Origin: Ctenosaura bakeri
Taxonomy: Eukaryota; Chordata; Lepidosauria; Squamata; Iguanidae
Reading direction: 5' to 3'
NCBI GenBank assembly: GCA_948474755.1
Contig: CAOLHI010001242.1
Coordinates: 1 to 64,000 of the forward strand
DNA length: 64,000 nucleotides
Shown: positions 1 to 10,265 of the stretch, piece after piece
Numbering within the stretch: the first letter of the stretch is position 1
How the letters are laid out: every line of letters begins with the position of its first letter
Notes under the pieces: generated by a model
The model's input: the letters and a program-made list of their open reading frames with translations, nothing else
Told to the model about the DNA's origin: nothing
Database searches by the model: none
Translations under genes and position numbers: made by a program

Positions 1-183
1 CCCTCCGCACAACACTGCGGGAACCCTCACATTCTTGCTTTATTTTCTTTTCTTGAGGGAGCCCGGGCCCCCTTCCTTTTGCGCCTCTCGTGCGCAATTG
101 CTGCATATTTCTTCCTCATAATGTTGGGTTTCCCCCTCCCCACAACACTACGGGAACCCTCACATTCTTCACTTTATTATTTT
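1..183. repeat. 133 bp direct repeat, cut by left edge
   Basis: About 50 bases at the left edge (CCCTCC-CACAACACT-CGGGAACCCTCACATTCTT, then T-rich sequence) recur at 134-183 with a few substitutions, an offset of 133 bases. The sequence between is C/T-rich. Two units are visible, so this may be the end of a longer tandem array, or a duplication internal to an interspersed element that begins outside the window. No family recognised. Confidence 0.7.
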
Positions 184-470
184 TTTTTTCCTTCCTCCAG
201 CCACTTCGGTGACTCCGCGCATCCCAAGGAAAGGAAGAGTTGCAACACCATTCATTTGAGGAGCAACTAGTCTACCCCCACTCGAGAAGATAAAGGCCAT
301 TTCCGTAGTACACTGTTGTAGTGCTTTTATTCCCCTTTCAGCATCCTGTGGAATTCTGGGGTTTGTGGTTTACTGAGGCCAAAGAGTTCTCTGGCTGAGA
401 TTTCTAAAGGCCGCTCCCTAAACTGCAAACCCCAGGGTTCTATAGAGTGTTGAAAGGGGAATAATACCAC

Positions 471-2047
471 TGTTACCCTGTTCTCTGGGGGTCCCAGCAG
501 GGGTGCCCAAATAACCAAAGCACAATAACACAGTTTTGGGGGAAATCAGCTGGAGCACTCACTAAAACTAGGGAGAGGCAGAGTAACTTAGCAGGGGTCT
601 TGCAACCCAGCGTCTATGGCAGTGGTTCTCAACCTTCCTAATGCTGTGACCCTTTAATACAGTTCCTCATGTTGTGGTGACCCCCAACCATAAATTATTT
701 ATTTATTATTTACAATGCCTCCCCCCGCCGGCAAAGGCCACCTCGTCGGCCAGGAATGGGGGGGCGGACAGGGAGGGAAAGAGGAGGCGTGTCTTTCCCC
801 CGGGAAAAAACTCTGAGAACCCCCCCCCCGGGCTCTGCTTCTGCTTTGCTCTTGTTTCCGTTGGGGGGGCAGTGTGGGAAAAGTTTCCAGAGTGTCGGCC
901 CTGGCCGGGGGGGGGAGGAATCCCAGCAGCTTTGTCTTTTGCACCAGGTGCAGCTCAACCCCCTGGAAAAGCGCCGCCTTGCGGCCCCCCGGCCCTTCAG
1001 CAACGCCCCCCTCTGTGGCGAGTGGGGCAGGGGCCGTGGTGAGCAGGGGACCTGCCCCCCGTGTTGCCGCTGCCCCCCAAGCTGTCCCATCAGATGGGAG
1101 GTTCTCCTGCTAGCGGAGAAGGGGAGTGATTTCAGTCCCTTCTGAACAGGGGGCAGGAGGACACGAGTGCATGGCTCACGCTTGTGCACCACCACTGAGG
1201 AGGGAATGGAGCCTAAGACCATCAGAAATACGTATTTTCCGAGGGTCTTAGGTGACCCCTGTGAAAGGGTCGTTCGACCCCCAAAGGGGTCGCGACCCAC
1301 AGGTTGAGAACCACTGGTCTACGGGGTCAGGTCAGTCAAGCAGTCAGACAATTTTACAATAGCAAAAATGATGTTTTATTAAGAGACAAACAGTGAAGAC
1401 ACCACAATCACACAGCTAACAAAAGAATTGGAAATAAGGGTTTTCGGGGGGATGGGTGATACCACACCTTTCTCCTAGTCCTGAAGACGCTGGAGGATGG
1501 TAGGGAAGAAAGGTCGGCGTGATTCACTGAGGGGAGCTTGCTGGACAAAATGGCAGCAAGGTGGTCTGGAGCTCGGGAGCAATCCGAGGTGCTCTCGGAA
1601 TCGGGGTTTATATAGGGTCAATTGTGACTGCAGGCCATGCCTTACTCAGTGAGAACAATGTGATTTTGGAGCGGGACAAAGCTTTGGAAAAGGTCAAGTT
1701 TAACATGATCGGCTTAGTGCTGAATCAACAATAGTGTAGCCAGTATACAAATGAACGGTACTTAGCTTGGCTTTGTAAAACTATCGGCTCGGGGCCAGGC
1801 GCCTTTGTTAGTGTCGCACTTAAGCAAGAAGGTGTTTGCAGGGAGGTCCCTGAAGCGACCGAGTGGCTCTGTTCTGCCTGCCTAGGTGGAGAATGGAATG
1901 TCCAACAATTACCAGCCGCGCCTGTGTACATGCTTGTCCGGAGGCCTCGCAAACACATGGAGCGGGGGGTCAGAGGAAGGCCGAATGGTTTTGATATCAA
2001 AAACGATATCGAGTGCTATCACCGGGTAGGTCTGGGCCGAAGTAACA
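471..2047 (-). mobile_element. Solo LTR, family A, interrupted by SPIN-like hAT
   Basis: It begins TGTTACCCTG and ends GTAACA, a TG...CA inverted-repeat terminus, flanked on both sides by CCAC (467-470 and 2048-2051), a 4 bp target duplication. Without the 620-1316 insertion the LTR is 872 bp. A second copy is at 54085-54986. Orientation is reverse: read on the minus strand, a TATATAAA-type box lies at about 1607-1614 and an AATAAA polyadenylation signal at 1375-1380, in the order expected for U3-R. No internal retroelement genes, so this is the product of LTR-LTR recombination. The class (gypsy-like or endogenous retrovirus) cannot be set from the LTR alone. Confidence 0.85.
620..1316. mobile_element. 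SPIN-like non-autonomous hAT transposon
   Basis: The ends are CAGTGGTTCTCAACC and GGTTGAGAACCACTG, perfect 15 bp inverted repeats. They are flanked by GTCTATGG (612-619) and GTCTACGG (1317-1324), an 8 bp duplication with one change, as expected for hAT. The ~110 bp at the right end, with GGGTCGCGACCC and a hairpin around CCTAAGACCATC / GGGTCTTAGG (about 1211-1251), match what I remember of SPIN elements, known from several tetrapod lineages and attributed to horizontal transfer. The core (about 713-1210) is GC- and CpG-rich with no transposase reading frame. The element sits inside LTR family A and is the youngest layer of this nest. Confidence 0.88.
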
Positions 2048-2077
2048 CCACTATAATGGTGTAGTATGAAAATGGTC

Positions 2078-2182
2078 TCTGTCAGGGAGCTCTAAGTGCT
2101 TCATCAAACCACAAACCCCTGAATTCCATAGGATCTAGCCAAGACAGTTGAAAGAGGAATCACACCGTTATATAGTGTGTCA
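2078..2182. mobile_element. Half copy of a related palindromic MITE (family Q)
   Basis: This resembles the right half of the element at 37671-37872: a GTCAGGGAGCTCTAAGTGC block, then CACAAACCCCTGAATTCC, then a CAGTTGAAAG segment. It directly abuts the end of the family P copy, so the two may have recombined or one inserted beside the other. The left half is missing. Confidence 0.5.
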
Positions 2183-2551
2183 GTACATACCTTGCACAAA
2201 CAATAGGCTAGGGCAAAGGTTTTTGAATTTTCTCTGCGAAGGCTTCAGCTGAGTCCAGCTCAGAATAATATAAGTCCAGAACCACTCAACAAGTAGCAGT
2301 GGATGGAGTGGACGTTTGTCACAGTGAATCAACAATTTCTGTCTTTATTTTCTGATACTGTCTAACTAGTCTTTGAAACTTATTGAAGTCTTTGCCAGAG
2401 CAATTTCCTTGTGACAGGGAGTTCCAGAGTTTTCTTTTTCTCTATCTGAATAGGAATGAGAGTGTTGTGGTTGCTGGTCGATTTTAGAGAGAATTTTCTC
2501 ATCAAGATTCTAAACAGAAGTACTCCCACCCCACATCTTCAAGCTGTTCCA
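2183..2551. other. No recognised feature
   Basis: Unique-looking sequence of mixed composition. No repeat, exon or RNA gene recognised. Confidence 0.6.
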
Positions 2552-2745
2552 GGCCATTTCCACACTACACTGCTATTATGCTGTTATTCCACTTTCAACA
2601 TCCTATGGAATCCTGGGGTTTAGAGAGGGACATTTAGAATTCCCAGCCAGAGAGCTCTTTGGCCTCAGTAGACTACAAACCCCAGAATTCCACAGGATGT
2701 TGAAAGTGGAATAATAGCACTATAACAGTGTAGAGCGGAAATGGA
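2552..2745. mobile_element. Palindromic MITE, family P
   Basis: A near-complete copy running from GGCCATTTCCACACTACACT to AGTGTAGAGCGGAAATGGAC. The two arms (TTCCACTTTCAACATCCTATGG and its complement near 2690-2713) can pair over most of the element. Outer flanks show no convincing duplication, implying an old insertion. Confidence 0.85.
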
Positions 2746-5700
2746 CATAGTTATCTCCATTTTATTTCTCCTATTTTCTTTTCATATTTAACCCAGATCT
2801 CCTGAAACTAAAATAAATGTTGACTTCATCCTCCCTTCCTCATTTTACAATCACCTCTTCTGTGTATAACAGACTGCTCCACAACTGTCTACAAAGTAGA
2901 GTCTATTTGGAGGAGCCATATAGACTGCAGGGGCAACGAAGTTAATTTTGAGACAACCTCACCCAAAGGAGGCCAATATGAGGGATGGAAGAACTATCTA
3001 ATTTTCCCTGCCAAAGGAAAGCCCTGCGGCAGCAAGAGCACTTTGAGGAGGGCGTGGTTTATGGTGGATCACCACCATTCTCTTAGTTTCCAAAAATGAA
3101 CTGTTGCCAGAGCAACTACTAGTTTATCCTTATATCTTTCTTGAAACCTGGGGAAGCAGGATAAAGCTGATATTTCTGAGAGTGATTTGTCCTGATTCTA
3201 CAAATGGTGATCCTTTATCTACTGTTACTGGAGTAAAATGCAAATAGATCATAGAGAAGTAACTCTTTCATGTTCTTAAGCTGACTGGCTGCTGCATTTG
3301 TTTTTGTTTTGTCAAAAATGTATTCAAAGGTCTATGATTGGACTTGCCCTTACAAACTTCCTTCTGCTTTCTAGGTATGTCCTATGCATTGTTGCTTTCC
3401 TAAAATAACCACATGCTCTCATTCTGTGGCATGTATATTGAGCTACTTTAATGATTTATTACATCCCCTTTCATTGTTAATTGAGTCTCATTTCTTTGTC
3501 AGGCACAACAATAAATAAAGACCAAAATATATGGTCTTAAAAATGGGTGAGGGAGAACTGTGATTTATCATCATATCTAGAACATTAGGCTCAAAGCATA
3601 TTGTTTGTGAATGTTTTTGCAAAACAATTCTTTGATTAAATAATCAGATGGACCATGCATGTTTTCACTGCCATTGCATGCTTCACTGCATTTTTCCACT
3701 GTTGAAATCTTTTCACATTCTAATTTACTCATAAGGTTGACAAAGTGGGGAGGTTAAACAAAATGCCTCTGTTTTTCTGCCGAAGCATTCTAATTCTTCT
3801 GTCCTTAAGCCACCTGATACAAGAAGTCTTGCCGAAAGCCAAGGTGTAGCTTTACAACAATAATCTACAAGTGAGCTTTGGCCTCTTGTGTTTCTCCCTT
3901 CCCTATTGTCCTCTGGTGCAGCTGTAAGGAGATCAGAAGCTTCCACTTCCATTTTAGAACAACCTTAATTTAATGTTACATCTGATTGCTAGACTGTGGT
4001 TTGTCTTAACCATGGCTTGCTGAAACAAGCCTATGTCAAACTATGGGTTGAAGTTCGCTTGTTTTAATAGGACATATTTGATATAACTATAGTTAATCAT
4101 ATTCACAACAGAGCAAGTGGTGGTTAGCTAAAAATGGGGGAGGGACTTCTGAACTCCTCTTGGCCACACTGGGGACACAGGACTCTTCAAGCTCAGTATC
4201 TTGCTCTCTGTTTCTTGAAAAACGATGTGCAACATGGTTAAATACATTCATTCTGAAACAGAGCACTTTAATTTCAATGAGATTCATTTAATCCATAGCA
4301 GTGCTCTGACACCTACTCAGAACTTTAAAAGAGCCGTCGCAGGTACTGAACGTATTTTGAACATAGGGTTCAGCACCCTGGGTAGCTCCTTTAAAGGTTG
4401 GACTAAAACCTGAAGTAGATTCTTATGCTTCTGGCACTGTAGTGATCTGCCTTTACTGCTCCATCGCATTTGCAGGTATGCTATACAGTGAGCCCTCCTC
4501 TTGCAAAGCTTCCACAGGTACAAATGCAATATTGTGCAAAGTGTCAAGTCCCAATATAGTCAATGGATGCAGCAGGGCTGTTCCCATGCTGCTGCAGGTA
4601 CACACATGTTGCATCTGTTGACTATAACAGGGCGTGATGCTTTGCACTTTTTGTTTTATGTGAGGGTTCCTTGAACAGAATCCCCACATATATGACAGGT
4701 GCATTGTATTGAGTTAAATGCATTAAATGCATGTGCAGTGCTTGTAAATGAGGATGCTATAAGATTTACAACTTTTTCCAGTAATTTCTCAGGCCTCCCA
4801 AAAAACACTTAGGTGGAAGGCAATAAATAATAAGAGTAGTAATAATAATAACAACAACAAACAACAGTAGTAAAGATAGATATTGACTGCTTTTGTACAA
4901 TATGGTATTTTATTTAAAGTTAAGACTACCTCCCTAGATTTTGGAGGTGGGAATACCTGGTACTACATTGGTTGTTTATTGCTGTTGTTGTGGTTACTGT
5001 TACTGCTACAGCTACTGTTTCTAAATTTTGTACAGAACTCTGGGTAAGTACTGTTTGCTGTGATTTAATACATATGTCGTATGACCTGGAGTAAAGCTAT
5101 TCACTACTGACATCTGCTGAAGCTGCAACAATCACTTGACTTTCATTCTGGGAATGATCTTGCATACATCATTGCATTCCCAATATATATTAGTGGCTTT
5201 AGAGTACTTCCTTGTACTAATTCTGTCTAGTGAGAAAGTTTTTAAAAAAAATATTTTCCTGGCAGTGGCAAATTCACTTCCCCTGGAGATTATTCAGATG
5301 CTGAACTTGACAGCTAGAACTGGAACAGCAACCAACTGACCCCACATATTGTCAACTGGTTTGTCACATATTCCATGGAACTAAACATGCTGCTGTGTAG
5401 ATGGACACTTATGTTTTTTTTCCCTACTGTATTATTGTTTTACTTGAGTAATTGCTTCACAATAATGGGTTGTTGATTTTTTTGGTCACATATTCAATAT
5501 GATATACACCATCTAGAAAAGAGATGGGCAACTCTGGGACCTTACTGTCCCTCCAGGGGAACTTGAAGAGTTGTATGCCCTTCCCCACAATGACTTTGTC
5601 CTGAAATGGAGATGTGAGGGCAGTTTTGTGTCATTTTTTGTCACCTCTGGGCAATTTTATGCACAGGAGAGGCCATTTTTTTGAACAGGAAGTGTCCTAG

Positions 5701-6163
5701 AAGTCAAATGTTGGGTCTTTTCCTGTTGGTAAAAAAAAAAAAAAAAGGCCTCTCTTGAGCCTAAAATGACCTGGGAGGTAATGTGTCAAAACCGGCTCCC
5801 CCCTCCACATCTCCAGGTTATATTTGGGAGGTATTTTGGGCTACAGAAACAGCTCTTGACCCAGAAGGATATTGTTGGTGTGGAAAGCAAACATGTCATC
5901 AGCTACTCCCGTATTTACATGCCTCCCATCCTGACTCTGGTTCCTGCAGGAGCATATCACAGAAGGTTAAATTAACAGCAATCTGTATAGCAATTCTTAT
6001 ATATTAATTAGAATATGTTAATGCCAGCAGTGCCTTGGATTTTGAAATGCAATGAACTGCATTTTTGGCTTGAGTTTTCCATTCTCCCACTGAGTTGCTA
6101 CAGTAATAGTCTTTTCTATTTTCTGAATCTAGTGGTTGTTGGCCATTCTGATTCTCTCACAGA
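2746..6163. other. AT-rich non-coding stretch
   Basis: No gene seen. There is a short AAT/AAC-rich run near 4825-4865 and a 16 bp poly-A near 5731-5746. The block around 5520-5780 (GATGGGCAACTCTGGG... to the poly-A) has the feel of a retroposed repeat followed by an A-tail, but I cannot name it. All open frames are under 85 codons with no family resemblance. Confidence 0.55.
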
Positions 6164-6583
6164 GGCCCTTTCCACAACTCACCTTTTTGTGGAGCTGGGG
6201 TGTGGGGATTGCGTGAGCAGCCTCTAGCAAGAGGCTCTCACATTCCAGTTCCTTCAGCTCAGCAGCTGCTGCCTGCTCATGTGAGAACCCCTCCTCTTCC
6301 TTCTGCAGTACAGCCTGGGATATTCCCAGGCTGCGCTGGGGCAGGAAGCATGAGCACTGCAGCTCTGGAGCTCTGCACGCACGGCAAGTGTGTGCGGGGC
6401 CTCAGAGCAATGTGCGATCGTGCACCGTTTTCGCCTGGCAGCCAAAAATGAAATAGTGCGTGATCAGTGCCTGCCAGGCCCTGGAGTGTCACACAATTGT
6501 GAGTGCATCATGTGGACAGCTCCTCGCAGTTGTGTGACGCTCCAGGGGCCCTTTCACATGGCAAATGCCGTGCGAAAAGGGCC
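6164..6583. mobile_element. GC-rich MITE, family H, copy 1
   Basis: 420 bp with GGCCCTTTCC at the left and GGAAAAGGGCC-like sequence (CGAAAAGGGCC) at the right. Near the right end is a strong hairpin: 6479-6503 pairs with 6523-6547 (CCCTGGAGTGTCACACAA against TTGTGTGACGCTCCAGGG), followed by another internal GGGGCCCTTTCACATG. The copy at 36738-37162 has the same subterminal hairpin on the opposite side, so it lies in the other orientation. Far richer in G+C than its surroundings. No transposase. Flanking AGA/TCA do not form a duplication. Confidence 0.75.
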
Positions 6584-7230
6584 TCAAATCCATTATAGCC
6601 AGTTAGCATATTAATAGCACATTTGCATTTTGAATGAACAAGTTACAGGCAATCATGTACACTGTATGTCAAAATCAGAAATAGCAGCGCATTACAAAAT
6701 ACCTTCTAGTATCTCCTTGGCTCCTGCACTGTCTTGTGCTACTTCAAGTAATGATCTTTGAATGGGTGCTGGTTCATGAGCCACTGATAACCAGTCTATG
6801 GAGAATTTCTAGGAAATAAAGAAACAGTTGTAGTTAGTGGGCACAAATATGGTACCAGTCTCAGGCATATTAGGAAATGAAATGCCAGTCTCTCACATGA
6901 GATAGCCCAAGAAGCAGTATTCTAACCTATTTATTCTTCTGTTTTGTTCTCCAGATCTTAACATTTCTGCTGGCATCTTCTTTCTTTGTTTCATTCAATC
7001 ATCTGCTTTTATTTCAAGATGTTGTGACTCTTGGGTTGCCTTTGACTTATGTTCTCTAATGTCATGGAAGGTATGAATAACTAAGTAGCTGAAACCTAGG
7101 AAAATGTGAGTGGTAACTATTTGAATTCCACAATCCCTATGTAACATGTGTTTTATTGAACCCTGTACCTATCGCCTGCATGCACAATAACTTCTTGGTA
7201 TAAACTAGCTGTATGGTTTTGCAGCCTTGA
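6584..7230. other. No recognised feature
   Basis: AT-rich sequence between the family H element and the CR1. No repeat or exon recognised. Confidence 0.55.
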
Positions 7231-7316
7231 GATAGAATCATAGAATCATAGAAATGTAGAGTTGGAAGAGACCACACAGGCCATCCAGTCCACCCCCCTG
7301 CCATTCAGGAACACCC

Positions 7317-7569
7317 TCAAAGCAATCCCGACAGATGGCCATCAAGCCTCTGCTTAAAAACCTCCAAGGAAGGAGACTTCACTACACTCCGAGGCAGCAT
7401 ATTCCACTGCCGGACAGCCCTGACTGTCAGGAAGTTCTTCCTGAGGTTCAGGTGGAATCTCCTTTCCTGCAGCTTGAATCCATTGCTCCTTGTCCTGGTC
7501 TCTGGAGCAGCAGAAAACAAGCCCTCTCCTTCCTCTACGTGGCATCCCTTCAAATATTTAAACATGGCT
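7317..7569 (-). pseudogene. CR1 ORF2 C-terminal end
   Basis: About 84 codons with the CR1 C-terminal pattern: FKYLKGCHVEEG, then RTRSNGFKLQERRF, LNLRKNFLTVRAVRQWN, and an ending near SLEVFKQRLDGHL. It is the continuation of 8399-8760 and is separated from it by the L1 insertion and its target duplication. The same domain is seen on the plus strand at 47824-48042. Confidence 0.9.
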
Positions 7570-7584
7570 ATCATGTCCCCTCTT

Positions 7585-8383
7585 TTTTTTTTTTAAATTT
7601 TATTAAACTATAACACAAAAACAAACGAAAAATAAAACACCATGTGTTATACATAATAGTGAATTAAAAAACAAACAAAACAAAACAAAAATTTTTTTTC
7701 CTTCTTTTAAACAATGCAAACTTATATTATTGTTTTTCCCTTCCCCTAAAATCATAAACTTGTTCAGCTTGTTCCGTTCATACAACTTATACATTTTTGT
7801 TACGTATCTTCAATTCTTATTTTCATTATATTCATTTTTATTATTATACTTTCACTCTTAATTCAATATTTTTCACTCCCATTTAATCTCTTACTATTAT
7901 TAATTATAAACTTATTACTTAATATCTCTAATAATAACCTCTCTCTAAAACCAATTACCTTTTAACTTTTTTTCCCCCCTTTTACACATTGAACATCACA
8001 TATCAAATTACATCTATAAATCACAAGTTTAACACACACAGATAATAAACAATATAAAAATACAAAATAAAAGATAAAAGTAATAATAATAAAAAAACCC
8101 ACCCCCCAGAGCCAACTTTTTATTTAATCCACTTTCCAAAATTGCCATTCTTCTTTTAACAGGGTAGCATTACCATCTCTTTTCAAAACTTTTTCTAAAA
8201 ATATTTTCCAAATTTCGTCAAAATCATTTGTTTTTCCCAAACCTTTCATAAACCTAATTCTACATGTTAGTTTATCATTAATTGCAATTTTCCACACTTC
8301 TTTATACCATTCTTCTATTTGAAATTTTTCATTTGTCTTCCATTTTTTTGCTATTATTAATCTCGCTGCAGTTAACAAATTTG
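7585..8383 (-). mobile_element. 5'-truncated L1 inserted in CR1
   Basis: A 799 bp insertion flanked by a perfect 15 bp target duplication, ATCATGTCCCCTCTT, at 7570-7584 and 8384-8398. The left end is poly-T (the A-tail of a reverse-strand element) followed by a very AT-rich 3' UTR. The right end encodes the last part of L1 ORF2. This is the signature of target-primed reverse transcription by L1. The unmutated duplication indicates a recent insertion relative to the CR1. Confidence 0.93.
8124..8378 (-). pseudogene. L1 ORF2 C-terminal fragment
   Basis: 84 codons ending in a natural stop. The pattern [11 protein letters not shown], then EEWYKEVWKIAINDKLT and a basic/aromatic tail is the conserved C-terminal region of vertebrate L1 ORF2 downstream of the reverse transcriptase. 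The endonuclease and reverse transcriptase are absent through 5' truncation. The frame is intact, which fits a young insertion. The first methionine is internal to the original protein. Confidence 0.88.
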
Positions 8384-8398
8384 ATCATGTCCCCTCTT

Positions 8399-8760
8399 AA
8401 CCTTCTCTTCTGCAGACTAAACATACCCAGCTCTCTAAGTCTATCCTCATAGGGCATGGCTTCCAGGCCTCTCACCATTTTGGTCGCCCTCCTCTGGACT
8501 TGCTCCAGCTTGTCAATATCCTTCTTGAATTGGGGTGCCCAGAACTGGACACAGGATTCAAGATGGGGTCTAGCCAAAGCAGAGTAGAGTGGTACCGGTA
8601 CCTCCCTCGATCTAGGCATCATACCCCTATTGATGCAGCCGAGAATTGCATTGGCTTTCTTGGCTGCCGCATCACACTGCTGACTCATGTTCGGCTTGTG
8701 GTCTATGAAGACTCCTAGATCCCTTTCACACGTACTGCTATCCAGCCACGTGTCCCCCAT
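8399..8760 (-). pseudogene. CR1 ORF2 region after the reverse transcriptase
   Basis: The open frame runs from [16 protein letters not shown] through [32 protein letters not shown] and [18 protein letters not shown] to KRRLRGDMI, the thumb/C-terminal segment typical of CR1. At 8760 it joins the upstream frame only after a frameshift in a run of seven T's (8780-8786). At the left it is cut by the L1 target duplication, and codons beyond are L1 sequence. Confidence 0.9.
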
Positions 8761-8761
8761 C

Positions 8762-9421
8762 CTATATTTCTGTATTCCGTTTTTTTCTACCTAAGTGTAG
8801 GACCTTACATTTCTCTCTGTTGAATTTCATTTTGTTCGCCCTGGCCCAGCTCTCCAATCTGTCCAGGTCATTTTGAATTTTGATCCTGTCCTCTGGCGTA
8901 TTAGCAACCCCTCCCAATTTGGTATCATCTGCAAATTTGATGAGCATTCCCTCTATTCCTTCATCCAAGTCATTGATAAAAATGTTGAACAGCACTGGGC
9001 CCAGGACAGAACCCTGTGGCACCCCGGTAGTCACTTCTCTCCAGGATGAAAAGCAGCCATTCGTGATCACCCTTTGGGTTTGGTCAGTCAACCAATTACA
9101 AATCCAACTAACAGTAGCCCTGTCCAGCCCACATTTTACTAGCTTCTTTGCAAGAATGTCATGGGGAACTTTGTCAAAGGCCTTACTGAAATCGAGGTAT
9201 GCTACATCCACAGCATTCCCTTCATCTATCAAGCTAGTAACTCTATCATAAAAAGAGATAAGATTAGTCTGGCATAACTTATTTTTGAGAAATCCATGTT
9301 GACTTCTTGTGATTACTGCGTTGCTTTCTAAATGATTAGAAACTGACTGCTTAATGATCTGCTCCAGGATCTTTCCGGGTACTGATGTCAGGCTGACTGG
9401 GCGATAATTATTTGGGTCCTC
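8762..9421 (-). pseudogene. CR1 reverse transcriptase, core
   Basis: The first methionine gives a 156-codon frame (to 9232), but the same frame is open upstream to 9421 with [20 protein letters not shown] and [17 protein letters not shown]. Motifs in order: [13 protein letters not shown] (catalytic motif A), [14 protein letters not shown] (motif B) and [10 protein letters not shown] (motif C, the catalytic FADD), then [10 protein letters not shown]. All catalytic aspartates are present, so loss of function comes from the flanking breaks: a TAA near 9419 and the frameshift near 8783. Confidence 0.93.
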
Positions 9422-9742
9422 TTATTTTCCCTTCTTGAAGATGAGGATAACATTTGCTCTCTTCCAATCTGCTGGAACTTCTCCTGTCCTCCAAGATTTC
9501 TCAAAGATTATAGCAAGCGGTTCTGAAATGACCTCTGCCAGCTCTTTTAATATCCTAGGATGCAATTCATCTGGCCCTGGAGACTTGAATTCATCCAGTG
9601 TGGCCAGGTATTCCTGTACCACCTCTCTACCTATTATGTGCCTCATTTCCCCTTCTTCCTCACCTGCTCCCCAACCGCCAGGTTGAGTGCTTGTATCCTT
9701 CTGGGAAAAAACTGAGGCAAAGAAGGTGTTAAGTAGTTCCAT
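9422..9742 (-). pseudogene. CR1 reverse transcriptase, N-terminal part
   Basis: Starts MELLNTFFASVF and continues through SPGPDELHPRILKELAEV, IFEKSWRTGEVPADWKRA and IFKKGK, then stops. In intact CR1 proteins the frame continues directly into [11 protein letters not shown], which is exactly what follows in frame here, so this is a premature stop and not a frameshift. Confidence 0.92.
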
Positions 9743-10142
9743 CTTTTCTCTTCCCCCTGTGAGTAATTCGCCATCTTCTCTGCGCAGCGACCCTACTGTC
9801 TCCTTCTTTTTCCTTTTGCTGCGGACATATTTTTAAAAAACCCTTTTTATTGTTTTTAATGTCTCTGGCCAGCCTAAGTTCGTTCTGTGCTTTAGCCTTT
9901 CTGACCTCCTCCCTACGTCTCCTGGCTACTTGCTTAAATTCTTCTTTGGTGGTTTTCCCCTTCTTCCATTTCCTGTAAATGTTTCTCTTAACACTTAGCT
10001 CAGCTGAGAGTTCTTTAGTCAACCATTCTGGTTTCTTCAGATGCCTTCCATTTTTCCTCCTTATTGGCACAGTTTTAGACTGTGCCTTCAGTATCTCCTT
10101 TTTAAGGAACTCCCATGCCTCCTGAACTCCTTTCCCTTTCAC
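9729..10142 (-). pseudogene. CR1 linker between endonuclease and reverse transcriptase
   Basis: A lysine/arginine-rich frame with VQEAWEFLKKEILKAQ, KNGRHLKKPEWLTKEL, KRNIYRKWKKG and ELRLARDIKNNKKGF. After KKGF the expected frame is lost around the T/A runs near 9830-9840. The residues after that (LKICPQQ onward) are out-of-frame reading until the next segment begins at MELLNTF. Confidence 0.9.
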
Positions 10143-10265
10143 TATTCCTGATCACGGAATTCCAGCCAGCAGCTCCCTAAGTTTACAGAAGTCCCCTTTT
10201 TTAAAATCTAAGATGAGTGTCTGGCTACACTTATCTTCTCCTTCCCACTGAATGCCAAATTCCAA

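Larger units (their letters stand above)
295..2077. mobile_element. Palindromic ~200 bp MITE (family P), interrupted by LTR
   Basis: Two pieces, 295-470 and 2052-2077, together give a 202 bp element of the same family as those near 2552, 26815, 36359, 44789 and 47240. The ends read GGCCATTTCC and AAAATGGTC. The two arms are inverted copies, each containing a TATTCC-CTTTCA-CATCCTGTGGAATTC-type block, around a centre with CAGCCAGAGAGCTCTTTGGCC. No coding capacity. The gap is filled by a solo LTR flanked by a 4 bp duplication, so the MITE is older than the LTR. Superfamily is uncertain. A 3 bp duplication at the 36359 copy and termini resembling family H point weakly to PIF/Harbinger. Confidence 0.85.

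Noticed and set aside
327..518. Minus-strand open frame whose translation (ending TPEFHRMLKGE) recurs at 26848-27087 and, on the plus strand, at 44710-44961
   Set aside because: The shared translation looks like a conserved protein but arises because all three frames lie on copies of palindromic MITE family P. The palindrome makes the frame appear on either strand.
674..1300. Several overlapping frames of 80-196 codons on both strands
   Set aside because: They lie in the GC-rich core of the SPIN-like element, where stops are rare by composition. Low-complexity Pro/Gly/Arg translations, no hAT transposase motif.
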